NCBI GenBank assembly: GCA_963811365.1
Contig: CAWEQW010000012.1
Coordinates: 1-64,000, forward strand
DNA from: CAWEQW01 sp963811365
Lineage (GTDB): Bacteria; Actinomycetota; Actinomycetes; Propionibacteriales; Nocardioidaceae
Direction: 5' to 3'
Length of the DNA stretch: 64,000 nt
Both the position numbers and the translations under genes were made by a program. Shown here in pieces: positions 9,929 to 20,400 of the stretch (position 1 is the first letter of the stretch; every line of letters begins with the position of its first letter). The notes under the pieces are model-generated. The model saw only the letters and a program-made list of their open reading frames with translations, was not told the origin of the DNA and ran no database searches.

Positions 9929-11637
9929 TGGCGGCAGCCGAGCTCGATGACCTGCTGGCGGCGGGCCAGGATGCCTTGGTCGCTGGCCAGTGGGCCAGCG
10001 CCAGAGCAGCGTTCCAGGCTGCGCTGGAGCTGCGACCGGTGGCCGAGGCGCACGCCGGGCTCGCCGACGTGTTGTGGTGGCAAGGGGAGACCGACGCTGC
10101 GATCGAGCACGGCGAGCGGGCCTATGCCGCGTTCCGGCGCCGTCCTGACCCGCTCCTGGCAGCACAGGCGGCCATCGGGCTCTACTTCCTGTACCGGATC
10201 AGTCTGGGCAACACCGCCGCCGCACGCGGGTGGCTGGGTCGCCTGAACCGCCTCGTGGACGAGGCAGACCTCGTGCCCCTGTCTGGCTGGGTCCTGCTCT
10301 TGCGGGCCCACGACAGCGACGACGGGGTGGCCTCGCAGGAGTGGGCGCAGCAGGCCATTGAGCTGGCTCGACGGTTCGCTGACCCGGACCTCGAACTGTG
10401 CGCGCTGAGCCAGCTCGGCGCCGCCTTGGTGGAATGCGGGCGGCTTGCCGATGGCGGTGCCCTGCTCGACGAGGCGATGGCCGCGGCCCTCGGTGGGGAG
10501 TGCCGGCGACTCAACACGGTGGTCTACGCCAGCTGCAACATGATCAGCTCCTGCAGCCGGGTCGCCGAGGTCGAAAGAGCCACTCAGTGGATCCGCGCAG
10601 CCGACGGGTTCACCCGCCGCTACGGCAGCTCCCACCTGTACACGCACTGCCGCAGCTACCACGGCGCGGTGCTCTTCGCGGCCGGGGACTGGGAGGGCGC
10701 CGAGGAGGCATTTCGGGAGGCACTGCGCATCGGCGAGTCCGCAGAACGCGCTCTGTACGGCGAAGCGCTGGCCGGCTTGGCCCAACTGCGCCTCGCCCAA
10801 GGACGTCTCGAGGAGGTCGAACGGCTCCTGGACGGCTTCGACAACCACGTCGCCAGCACGGCCGTCCTCGCCGGACTGTGGCTGACGCGCAACGATCCCG
10901 CCACCGCCGCCCGGATACTGCGACGGCGGCTGCACGAGATCGAGCACCAGCAAGCCCGCCGGACAGCCGCCTACCGGGCGGGAGCGACGATCGGTCTTGA
11001 AAGAGCAGAGTTACTGGAACTGCTCACCGAGGCGCAGATTGCGACCGATCGCCTGGATGTGGCGGCTGAGAGTGTGGAGCAGATGGCCGCGTTGCCGACA
11101 GTGGTGGAGTGTGACGTCATCGATGCCCGCGTCGAGAGGGCGCGCGGCCGACTCCTCGGTGTCAAGGGCGACGTTGATGCGGCGACGCTCCATCTGGAGA
11201 GCGCGCTTGCGGGCTTCGTACGGCTTGAGATGCCCTACGAGGCGGCACGCACCCAACTCCTGCTCGCTGGCATGGTGGCGGAGCGCGAACCTGCGGCCGC
11301 GGTCGCGGAAGCCGGCGCTGCACTGGCTGCCTTCGAGGCGCTGGGCGCGCGCCGCGGCGCAGACGCGGCAGCGGCCCTGATCCGGTCATGGGGAGGGCAG
11401 GTGACCCGGGGCGGCGGCCGCGGCACCGGTGGCACGCTGTCGGGACGGGAGAGGGAGGTGCTGCGGCTGCTCGGTGAGGGACTCTCCAACCGGGAACTGG
11501 CCGAGCGTCTCTTCCTCAGCCGCAAGACGATCGAGCACCACGTGCGCAGCGTGCTGACCAAGCTCGGCCTGCACAACCGCGCCGAAGCCGCTGCCTACGC
11601 CGTGCGGCACCAGGACGGCAGATCAGCCACGAACTGA
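9929..11637 (+). CDS. TPR-repeat LuxR-family regulator
   Basis: This is a regulator of about 569 residues. The first 480 residues are alpha-helical tetratricopeptide-like repeats (for example LDDLLAAGQDALVAGQWASA and GDWEGAEEAFREALRIGESA). The last 65 residues are a LuxR/GerE DNA-binding domain (LSGREREVLRLLGEGLSN then RELAERLFLSRKTIEHHVRS and LTKLGLHNRAEAAAYAV). There is no ATPase domain, so it is the short TPR-LuxR type rather than a LAL regulator. GTG 9929 (VAAAELDDLLAAG) is preferred because homologues begin there; a GTG at 9886 in the same frame is possible. The two methyltransferases downstream on the same strand, 47 bases further on, may be its targets. Confidence 0.85.
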
Positions 11638-11684
11638 GGGTTCTCGCCGATGCCGGCAAACGCCCGCGACGGCACGCTGGCGGC

Positions 11685-12554
11685 ATGACTCATCGAACGG
11701 AATACTCCGGCGGGCCGATGGCACGAACGCCCGTGGTCCGCGAGACCGGCCGCCAAGCCGAGGAGTCGTATGCCCTCGCCGAGCTCAAGCGGCGGGCGCG
11801 GGCGACCTGGGCCGCCGGCGACTATCACAGCATCGCCGCGCGCGAGCTGTGGCCACTCGGCGCGCAGATCGTCAGCAGGGTCGACGTACGGCCCCAGGAT
11901 GACGTCCTGGATGTGGCCTGCGGCACCGGGAACGCAGCGATCCGCGCAGCCCAAGCCGGCGCCCACTGCGTCGGTGTCGACCTCACGCCTGAACTGTTCG
12001 ACGCAGGACGCCGGGCCGCGGCCGATGCCGCAGTCGAGGTGGAGTGGGTCGAAGGCGACGCCGAGGCGCTGCCGTTCGATGAGGCGAGCTTCGACGTCGT
12101 CGTGTCGGTTCTCGGCGTCATGTTCGCGCCACGCCAACGGGTCGCGGCCACCGAGCTCGCCCGGGTGCTGCGCCCCGGTGGCCGGCTGGCCCTCCTCTGC
12201 TGGACACCCGAGAGCAGCATCGGCCGGGTCTTCGCGACCCTGGCGCGCTACCTACCCGAGCCACCGCCGTTCGCAGCGCCGCCCCTGCTGTGGGGCAGCG
12301 AGGAGCACCTGCGGTCCCTGTTCACCGGGGCCGGTGTCGAGCTCGAGTTCGAACGTGGCACCGCCCACTTCCCGCCGTTCGCCACCGCCGAGGAAGACCT
12401 CACCTACCACCTGACGCGCTTCGGACCCCTCATGGCCGCACACACCGTGGCAACGGCGACAGGACGCTGGACCCACCTGCAGCGAGAACTGCTCGCGCTG
12501 CACGAGGGGCTCACGTCGGCTGAATACCTGCTCACGCTCGGACGCAAACGCTGA
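11685..12554 (+). CDS. Class I SAM-dependent methyltransferase
   Basis: This 289-residue Rossmann-fold methyltransferase has motif I VLDVACGTGNAAI, the acidic end of strand 2 CVGVDLTPEL, VEGDAEALPFDEASFDVVVS (post-I and motif II) and a LRPGGRLALLCW motif III. The C-terminal half (LLWGSEEHLRSLF, FATAEEDLTYHL) resembles UbiE/COQ5-like small-molecule methyltransferases. The substrate cannot be told. MARTPVV at 11718 is an alternative start. It lies between the LuxR regulator and a second methyltransferase, 22 bases upstream of the latter, probably in one transcript. Confidence 0.85.
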   Translation: MTHRTEYSGGPMARTPVVRETGRQAEESYALAELKRRARATWAAGDYHSIAARELWPLGAQIVSRVDVRPQDDVLDVACGTGNAAIRAAQAGAHCVGVDLTPELFDAGRRAAADAAVEVEWVEGDAEALPFDEASFDVVVSVLGVMFAPRQRVAATELARVLRPGGRLALLCWTPESSIGRVFATLARYLPEPPPFAAPPLLWGSEEHLRSLFTGAGVELEFERGTAHFPPFATAEEDLTYHLTRFGPLMAAHTVATATGRWTHLQRELLALHEGLTSAEYLLTLGRKR

Positions 12555-12576
12555 CCACCTCGACGAGGGGAAGACG

Positions 12577-13644
12577 ATGACAACAGCAGCAACACAGATC
12601 GACACGTCAGCGGTCGAGGAGTTCCTCGACCAGGCGGTCACCGATGCCGCAGCCGCGGTGAGCGTCCTGCTCAGCCATCTCGGCGACCGGCTCGGCCTGT
12701 ACCGGGCGATGGCCGACGGCAACCCGATCACCGCGGACGAGCTCGCGTCGCGGACCGACACCCACCCGCGCCTGGTGCGGGAGTGGCTGAACAACCAGAC
12801 AGCAGGCGGGTACGTCGGCCACGAGCCACAGGCCGACACCTTCCAATTGCCCGCCGAGCACGCCGTCGCCCTCGCCCACGAGTCCAGCCCGGCGATGGTG
12901 CAGGGCCTGTTCGACCTGGTCGCAGCCGTCTACCAGAGCATCGACAAGGAGATCGACGCCTTCCGCACCGGCACCGGGCTGGCCTGGGCCGACCACCACC
13001 CCTCGCTCTTCCACGCCACCGAGCGGGCGTTCCGGCCCGGATACCAAGCGCATCTGGTTCAGGAGTGGATCCCGGCGTTCGAGGGTCTGCACGAGAAGCT
13101 GACCGCCGGTGCGCGGGTCGCGGACGTGGGTTGTGGGCACGGGGCGTCTACGGTATTGCTCGCGTCGGCGTACCCGAACTCGACCTTCGTCGGCTACGAC
13201 TACCACCCCCCGTCGCTCGAGATGGCCCGGGCCGCGGCAGAGGAGGCCGGCGTCGTGGAGCGGGTGGAGTTCCGGCTGGGGGACGCGACCAGCGTCACCG
13301 GGCCCTTCGACCTGGTCACCTTCTTCGACTGCTGGCACGACACCGCCGACCCGCTCGGCGTGGCGAAGGCGGCCTGGCAGGCACTGACCGAGGGCGGCCG
13401 GGTGCTTCTCGCGGAGCCGTCCGCCGGCGACCGTCTGGAGGACAACGTCAACCCGCTCGGACGGTTCGGCTACGGAATCTCCACACTGGTGTGCGCGCCA
13501 TGCTCGATCAGCGACGGCGGTCCCGGACTCGGCGCCCAGGCAGGCGAAGCACGGACCCGCGACATGTTCACCGAGGCAGGCTTCGGCACCTTCCGCCGAG
13601 CTGCGGAGACGCCGCTGAACATCATCTACGAGGCACGACCGTAG
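12577..13644 (+). CDS. Methyltransferase with N-terminal winged helix
   Basis: The 355-residue protein starts with a winged-helix dimerisation domain (LSHLGDRLGLYRAM, ELASRTDTHPRLVREWLNNQ), as in the Rv2258c-like family. A Rossmann methyltransferase domain follows: motif I VADVGCGHGASTVLLA, FVGYDYHPPSLEMAR, then FDLVTFFDCWHDTADPLG and LTEGGRVLLAEP. The conserved H-D pair in CWHDTADP is typical. A GAGGGGAAGACG ribosome-binding site precedes ATG 12577. The substrate is unknown; small hydrophobic metabolites are usual for the family. It is probably co-transcribed with the preceding methyltransferase. Confidence 0.85.
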   Translation: MTTAATQIDTSAVEEFLDQAVTDAAAAVSVLLSHLGDRLGLYRAMADGNPITADELASRTDTHPRLVREWLNNQTAGGYVGHEPQADTFQLPAEHAVALAHESSPAMVQGLFDLVAAVYQSIDKEIDAFRTGTGLAWADHHPSLFHATERAFRPGYQAHLVQEWIPAFEGLHEKLTAGARVADVGCGHGASTVLLASAYPNSTFVGYDYHPPSLEMARAAAEEAGVVERVEFRLGDATSVTGPFDLVTFFDCWHDTADPLGVAKAAWQALTEGGRVLLAEPSAGDRLEDNVNPLGRFGYGISTLVCAPCSISDGGPGLGAQAGEARTRDMFTEAGFGTFRRAAETPLNIIYEARP

Positions 13645-13962
13645 ACGCAGCCCGGCCATGGTGTCCTTCGCTGCCGCGGTCCTTGCTGCGGCCCGGGGCC
13701 GGACGTCATGATCCTGACCTGGATTGGCTGCTTGATCGCCAAGAACCAGGGTCTCCAACCTGGTCCTGGTCGCAACGACTACCTTGGGAACGCGGCCACG
13801 CAGGTCGCGGATCGTCGCGTGGGTGGAACGTGGTGAGCCCCGGTCGTCCGCGAGCACGGGCGGCGCCGGATCTGGATGTCGCCAGGCGTCCCATGAGGCC
13901 GGATCCACCGATGAGGGTACTCACGGGCCCGGACGCACAGCTGGGTCAGGCGGAGAGACAGG
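13645..13962. other. Convergent intergenic region
   Basis: About 320 bases lie between two convergent transcription units. Frames here are short and show no family-like sequence. No obvious hairpin terminator or repeat was found. Confidence 0.45.
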
Positions 13963-15648
13963 TCACGCCAGCTCGTGCTCGAAGGCGTACGCCGCGGCCG
14001 CGGTCCTCGAGCCGACCTCCAGCTTGGCGAAGATGTTGCTCAAGTGCCGCGCGACGGTCTTCTCGCTGAGCACGAGTTCGGCGGCGATCCTCGCGTTGCT
14101 CTGTCCGGTTGCGACCAGGCGCAGCACCTCCGCCTCGCGCGGGGTCAGGCCACCCGGCAGGTCGGTGGACCGCCCGGTGGGTCCCGGCTGCGCAAGGGTC
14201 GTGGGGACGCCCAGGTCGGCGAACACCCGGCGGGCGGCGGCCAGCTCCGTGTCGGCCGAGACCTCGTCGCCGAGCGCCGCCATCGCGCGACTCACCTGGA
14301 CCCGGACCCGGGCGACCTCGTACGGTGCCTCGAGACCGCGCCACAAGCTCGAAGCCTTGCGGAGGTAGGGCAGTGCGCCGGAGGCGTCACCTGTTTCGAG
14401 CTCGAGGCAGCCCGAGGTGTACGCCGCCATCGCCTGCAAGCCGGCGCAATCGAAGTCCGCGGCGATCTGTTCGAGCTCGGCGGCGGCCGGCCTGGCGTCG
14501 TCGAGCGCACCGCATGCCAGCAGGATCTCCACCACACCAGGAAGTACCCGCGACCGGGCCACCGGACCGCCCGTCTCGGCCAGCAGCCGCCGGGCCGCAC
14601 CCAGGGCAGCAGCTCCGCGATCCGTGGCGAGCCAGAGCAGGGCGAGCCCTGGCTGCGGTTCGTAGCCGTGGTCGAAGGCTGCCTCATAGCTGGCCTCGGC
14701 GGCGTCCATGTCGCCGAGGATCCGATGCGCGTCGCCCTTCTCCGCGCTGGCAAGGCCGGCTGCGGCCGGAGCCGGTGACGCCAGGTAGCGACGTACGGCG
14801 TTCTCGAACTCCTCGACCGCCTCCGCGAAAGCGCCGCGCAGTCTCATGATCTGCCCTCGATGGACGGCGGCCTGTCCCGTGAACGCGACCAGTCCCGGCT
14901 GGGCGGCGCACCATCGGGTCAGCGCCGTGGTCCACTCGGCGGCGCGGCCGAGGTCGGAGATCTCCTGGCAGCCCTCGATCATCACGCAGTAGACGTGGCC
15001 GGCGAAGACCGGCGAGACGTCACCGCTGGCAACCGCGACCATCGCCTCGTCGAACAGAGCCAGGCCCTCGGGGACCCGTCCGGAGTAGAGCGTCAGCCGG
15101 CCCTCGGCGGAGAGTCCCATGGCGAGGAGGTCGGGATCGGCGAACCGTCGGCCGTACTCGGTGACCGACGACGCGAGCTCGAACGCGGCTGCGAAGTCCT
15201 GTGCGTCGATGTGCCGGTACATCTGCAGGAACCGGACGTAGCCGCGTTCGACCACGTCCTCGCCGATCTCCTCGATCAGCCGGTCGGCGCGCGCGGTCCA
15301 TCCAGCGGCCAGCGACAAGTCGCCGGCGGTGGCGAACTCCATGCTCATCCAGAAGGCGCATCGTGCCGCGGCCGCGAGCTCCCCGCGGTCGACGTACACC
15401 CGGAATGCTTGCTGGATGGCGGCGATGCACTCCTCGTGCCTGCCGAGCAGGTACGCCGCCGTGGCCAGGCCGTGCAGGTCATCGGCGGTGAGTGCGTCCA
15501 CGTCGACGTCGGACCACGCCCCGAACGCGGAGACCCAGTCGCCGCCCTCGAAGGTCTCCCGCGCCTGCCTCAGGTCATCGAGCACGCCCACGCCGCGAAC
15601 CTCCTCCTCGGAGGATAGGGCCGATTCGAGGTGGCGTGACCTTGTCAT
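13963..15648 (-). CDS. TPR-repeat LuxR-family regulator
   Basis: A second TPR-LuxR regulator, 561 residues, of the same layout as the one at 9929-11637. Helical repeats run to about residue 480 (LDDLRQARETFEGGDWVSAF, ATAAYLLGRHEECIAAIQQA, AEKGDAHRILGDMDAAEASY). A C-terminal GerE HTH follows (GLTPREAEVLRLVATGQSN, RIAAELVLSEKTVARHLSNI, FAKLEVGSRTAAAAYAFEH). ATG 15648 overlaps the stop of the upstream monooxygenase (ATGA), so the two are translationally coupled. The longer open frame to 15831 was rejected for that reason. Confidence 0.86.
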   Translation of the reverse strand: MTRSRHLESALSSEEEVRGVGVLDDLRQARETFEGGDWVSAFGAWSDVDVDALTADDLHGLATAAYLLGRHEECIAAIQQAFRVYVDRGELAAAARCAFWMSMEFATAGDLSLAAGWTARADRLIEEIGEDVVERGYVRFLQMYRHIDAQDFAAAFELASSVTEYGRRFADPDLLAMGLSAEGRLTLYSGRVPEGLALFDEAMVAVASGDVSPVFAGHVYCVMIEGCQEISDLGRAAEWTTALTRWCAAQPGLVAFTGQAAVHRGQIMRLRGAFAEAVEEFENAVRRYLASPAPAAAGLASAEKGDAHRILGDMDAAEASYEAAFDHGYEPQPGLALLWLATDRGAAALGAARRLLAETGGPVARSRVLPGVVEILLACGALDDARPAAAELEQIAADFDCAGLQAMAAYTSGCLELETGDASGALPYLRKASSLWRGLEAPYEVARVRVQVSRAMAALGDEVSADTELAAARRVFADLGVPTTLAQPGPTGRSTDLPGGLTPREAEVLRLVATGQSNARIAAELVLSEKTVARHLSNIFAKLEVGSRTAAAAYAFEHELA

Positions 15649-16751
15649 GCCGCGGTCGGCTGCTTCGCGGGCCCGGTGCGACGGACGCGGTCGGCGATCC
15701 TGCCGGCGACGAACGCCGCGTCCCGCCCGACCCCCGGCAGAACCATCGAGCTGAACCCGAACTGGAAGGACAGACCACAGAAGAAGAGGCCCGGGGCAGC
15801 CTTGACGACGCCTCGGTACTCCACCGGCCATCCGTCATCACCGATGACCGGGAGCTGGATCCAGTCGAAGACCTGCCGGAATCCCGTCGCCCACACCACG
15901 TTGGCAACGTCGTACGCCGTACCGTCGATCACCGGTCGCCCGTCAGCGACACCGGTCACCCGCTCCGTGATCCGCTCGACACCGCGGGCCGCGAGGTCGG
16001 CCCGCTTCACCCGCAGCATCGGGCCGCCGTGGAAGCGGATGGCCTGCATCTCCTTGCGGCCGATCGGCGTGCGTCGCGTGATGACGTGCTTCCAGGCGAA
16101 GACGAGCAGCGGGAACACCACGCGGGCCTGCCGAGACTCGATCCGGACCGGGATCTGCCCGCAGTCGCGGCCGGCCAGGATCGTGGGGTGTGTCTGGGCG
16201 GCTTCGTAGGCGATGTCGGTGCCCGAGTGGGACCCGCCGACCACCAGGACCGGGCCGTCGCGAAGCTGGCCGGGCCTGCGGTACTCACTCGAGTGGAGCC
16301 GCAGGATCGAGGGGTCGAGGTCGTCGGCGAACTCGGGGATGTTCGGCGTCCGGCCGAACGTCCCGGAGCACACCACCACGTTCTGGCAACGGAAGGTGCC
16401 CTGGTTCGTGGTGACGACGTAACCGCCGTTGCCGTCGCCGTCCAGTCTCTCGACTCGGTTGTGGAAGCGGATCGGCAGCTTGAAGTGGTCGGCGTACTGC
16501 TCGAGGTAGTCGGCCACGTGGTCCTTGCCCGGGAACGACCATGGCTCGCCCGGGAACGGCAGGCCCGGGAGGCTGTCGTACTTCGTGGGGGAGTAGAGCC
16601 TCAGGGTGTCCCACTGCTGGCGCCACTGGTCGCCGACCCTGCTCGCGCCGTCGAGGATGACGAACGGTCGGTCCCGTCGAAGCAGGTGGTAGCCGGTCGA
16701 CAGCCCGGCCTGGCCGGCGCCGATGATCACGGTTTCGATCGTGGTGTCCAT
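15645..16751 (-). CDS. Flavin-containing monooxygenase-like NAD(P)/FAD oxidoreductase
   Basis: This 368-residue CzcO/FMO-type flavoprotein has the FAD-binding motif VIIGAGQAGLSTGYHLL at the N-terminus, VGDQWRQQWDTLRLYSP (the FMO/Baeyer-Villiger-like region), the NADPH motif VLVVGGSHSGTDIAYEA near residue 170, the ATG motif VVWATGFRQVFDW near 300 and a C-terminal FFCGLSFQFGFSS. It probably hydroxylates a small molecule using NADPH and oxygen; the substrate is unknown. Its stop overlaps the start of the TPR-LuxR regulator, suggesting a self-regulated two-gene unit. Confidence 0.88.
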   Translation of the reverse strand: MDTTIETVIIGAGQAGLSTGYHLLRRDRPFVILDGASRVGDQWRQQWDTLRLYSPTKYDSLPGLPFPGEPWSFPGKDHVADYLEQYADHFKLPIRFHNRVERLDGDGNGGYVVTTNQGTFRCQNVVVCSGTFGRTPNIPEFADDLDPSILRLHSSEYRRPGQLRDGPVLVVGGSHSGTDIAYEAAQTHPTILAGRDCGQIPVRIESRQARVVFPLLVFAWKHVITRRTPIGRKEMQAIRFHGGPMLRVKRADLAARGVERITERVTGVADGRPVIDGTAYDVANVVWATGFRQVFDWIQLPVIGDDGWPVEYRGVVKAAPGLFFCGLSFQFGFSSMVLPGVGRDAAFVAGRIADRVRRTGPAKQPTAA

Positions 16752-17444
16752 GAAGTCCTCGCATGTCCTGGCCGGGCAGGTCCCGGGTGAGGCTCACGCT
16801 AGGAATCGCGAGCCCCCGGCCGCGTCGGGCGGACCACGCATCCTTCGGGCTGGGGCGTGGGTGGGAATACCCATCTCAGTCGGGCAGATGCCGACGCCGA
16901 TGCCGATCACGAGCGACCCGTCGTCGTGCGCCGCATACAGCGCGACCTCACTCCTATCCACCTGACGCGGGCGACGTGGCAGCCGACAACGCGGCGACTA
17001 TGCGCGCCCCGATCGATGCGCACCGCGGCGCAGAGGTCGAGTCGACCGTCACAACTGACAACGCTTGCTGGAGAATCGGGCCGAGGTGAGCCCCCTCCGT
17101 GGACCCTCCCCATTGACATTCCTCGAGCCGCCGAGGATGGTGCCGAGGGAAGGCCTACGGTACGGGGAGTTACGGGGATGCCAGGTCATTCCACGCAGAC
17201 TTACGCGGCACACCGCGTCGCCGCTCCTTCGTTGCGAGGCAACCTCGTCGACTGCCTCAGTCGGATCCGCCCCTCACCCGCAGCGGCAGCCGCAGCTTGG
17301 CGACGGCCTGTCACAACGGCGAGTCGGACCGACGTGCTCCGGCATGGCCGACATTGCCTCAGCGGAGCACGGCGCAGGGGTCCACCTGTCGGGAGGGATC
17401 ATCGGCATCCCCACCTCATCCTCACGCAAAGGTTCGAGTGAGCG
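16752..17444. other. Divergent intergenic region upstream of the Tc toxin genes
   Basis: Nearly 700 bases lie between divergent genes, so promoters for both the monooxygenase operon and the toxin locus should be here. A TTGACA hexamer occurs at about 17114, but the expected -10 position (GATGGT) is poor. No gene, repeat or RNA structure was recognised. Confidence 0.4.
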
Positions 17445-20400
17445 ATGGAGGACAGTTTCGGTTTCTCGCGGCGCGAGACCGACCGGGCGGCGTCCACGGG
17501 TCTGGGCGAGTCGACGAGACCTCTGGGCCAAACATCCGGGCAGCTCGCCGGCCCGTTGGGGACCCCTGGGCGGTACGGCGCCACCGCCGGCTCGTCCCCG
17601 TTCGCCGAGAGTGCGCCGCCGTTCCAGGCTCCCGCATTGGAACTGCCGCGCGGCGGTGGTGCGGTCCGCGGGCTGGCCGAGGCGTTCGCCGCGGGAGCCA
17701 GCGGCAGCGCCGGGCTGACCGTGCCGCTCGGGCACCCCCCTGGCCGCCACGGCTTCGGGCCCCAGCTCGCCCTCGGCTACTCCTCCGGGGGCGGCAACGG
17801 GGCGTTCGGCCTCGGCTGGGGGCTCGGCCTGGGCGGCATCAGCCTGCGCACGGAGCAGGGCGTGCCGCGCTACGACGGCGACGACGAGGTGCTCCTTGGT
17901 GCGGAGTGCCTGGTACGCATCCGCGACGGCGCGGGCGAGGTGGTCACGGAGCCTCGCACGGTGCACGGGGTCGAGTACGAGATCACCGGCTTCCGGCCGA
18001 GGGTCGAGCGCGCTCACGATCGCATGGAGCGGTGGAGCAACGTCGGCGACCCCGGCGATGTCCGGTGGCGGGTGATAAGCGGCGGCAACGTCACCACCTG
18101 GTACGGCGCCGGACCCGACAGCCGCATCGCCGACCCGGCCGACCCGACCCGGACCGCCGGCTGGCTGCCGTGCCTGGCCCACGACGACCGCGGCAACGCG
18201 ATCCGCTACGGCTACCGCGACGAGGACTCCGTCGGCGTCGCGGTCGACGCACCCCACGAGGCCACCCGTACCGACGTGAGCCGCTCGGCCCACCGCTACC
18301 TGTCCGTCGTCAGCTACGGCAACCGGACGCCGTACCGCCCCGCGCTCACCGAGGCCGGCGCGCCGACGCCGGAGCCGACGGACTGGCTCTTCCACCTGGT
18401 CGTCGACTACGGCGACCACGACGACACGACACCGGGCCTTGACCCCGACCAGGACTGGCCGGTCCGCCCGGACCCCTGGTCCTCGCACCGCACCGGGTTC
18501 GAGGTCCGCATGTACCGCCGGTGTCGGCGGGTCCTGGTCTTCCACGCCTTCCCCGAGCTCGGCCCGGCTCCGACCCTGGTGTCGAGCACCGAGCTCGGCT
18601 ACGGGACCACCCAGCACGACCTCTCGCTGCTCACCTCCGTCACCCGCACCGGGCACGGTCCCGACGCCGCGACAGCGACGCTGCCGTCACTGACCCTCAC
18701 CTACTCGGCCTGGCAGCCCGCCACGGAGGCCAGGAAGGTCGAGCTGGGCGAGCTGGCCGGGGCACCGATCGGCCTGGACGGCATCCGGTACGAATGGGTG
18801 GATCTCGAAGGGGACGGGGCGCCAGGCATCTGTCTGCGCACCCCCGACCAGGGGTGGTACTTCAAGCGCAACCTTGGCCCGCTGAGCCTCGTCGAGGACG
18901 ACGGCCCGCGCGCCCGGTTCGGGCCGCCCGAGCTGCTCCCGGACCTCCCGGCGGCGGTGCCGACGGGCGGCCCGGGCACGGTTCCGAGCCTGTGGGCCGG
19001 GTTCGTCGACGTCGACGGCGACGGTCGCTGCGACCTCCTGGTCCCCACCGGGCCGCTGGCCGGCGTGGCCCGCCGGGTCGGGTCGACGTGGCAGCCGTTG
19101 ACGCCCTTCCCCGGCGCCGCCGTGGCGGGCCTGCCCCAGCCCGGCGACACCCGGCCGAGCCCGGTCATGCTCGCCGACCTCACCGGTGACGGACGAGCCG
19201 ACCTGCTCGTCACCGACGGCCTGGCACCCCGCTGGTACCAGGGCCTCGGCCTCGACGGCTTCGCCGCTGCGCAGCCGGTGCAGCTCGCCGCCGCGGGGCT
19301 CAACGAGCCGATGCTGCTGCTGGCCGACGCGGACCGGGCCATCGTGCTCGCCGACCTCGACGGCGACGGGCTCGTCGACCTGGTCGAGATCAGCCGCACG
19401 TCGGTGCGCTACCGGCCCAGCCTGGGCCACGGCCGGTTCGGACCGCCGGTCGTCACCGACGACGCACCGGTCCTCGACACCCTCGAGGGGTTCGACCCGC
19501 GCCGCGTCCTGCTCGCCGACGTCGACGGCGACGGCCGGACCGACCTGGTCTACCTGGCCGGTGACGGCGCGTCCTGCTACCTCAACCGCAGCGGCAACGG
19601 CTGGACGCCCGCCGTACCGCTGAGCGGCGCACCCGGCACCGACCGCCTGACCCAGGCCGGTCTCGTCGACCTCTTCGGATCGGGCACCGCCGCGTTGGTG
19701 TGGTCGACCCCGGCACCTCAGCCCGACGACCACCCGATGCGATCGCTCGACCTCGCGGCCGCAGGCAAGCCCTACCTCCTGCGGGGCTACGACAACGGGA
19801 TGGGGGTCTCGGTCGAGCTCGACTACCTGCCCTCGACGGTCTTCGGGCTGGCCGATGACCTGGCGGGAGAGCCGTGGGCGACCCGGCTCCCGGTACCGGT
19901 CCACTGCCTGGTCCGGACCACCACCACGGACGGCCCGCGCGGTACCTCGCTCACCTCCCGGATGAGCTACCACCTCGGCCACTACGACGGAACCGAGCGA
20001 CAGTTCATGGGCTTCGGCCGGGTCGAGCAGCGAGACACCGAGGAGCACCTCGACGCTCCGGGGGACCTGCCGCCGGTGCTGGTCCGGCGCTGGTTCCACA
20101 CCGGTGCCGGACCGGTGACGGGCGTCGGGACCGGTCCGGCGGTCCTGCACGTCGACCGAGCGCAGTACGCCGACGTGGACGGGCCGGTGCTGCCCGAACC
20201 GGACCTGCCCGCCGACCTCGACGCCGAGGAGCTACGGCATGCGGTGCGCGCCTTCGCGGGCACCGAGCTGCGCTCCGAGACCTACGCCGAGGACGGCACC
20301 GACCTGGCAGGCGTGCCGTACCTCGTCCTCGAGCGCACCGTCGACCTGCGCCTGCTCCAGCACTCGGCAACCCTCGGCTCGACCGGCCCGCTGGACGCCG

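Noticed and set aside
13645..13962. Possible IS or transposase remnant between the convergent regulator units
   Set aside because: No transposase motif, terminal inverted repeats or target duplication could be found.
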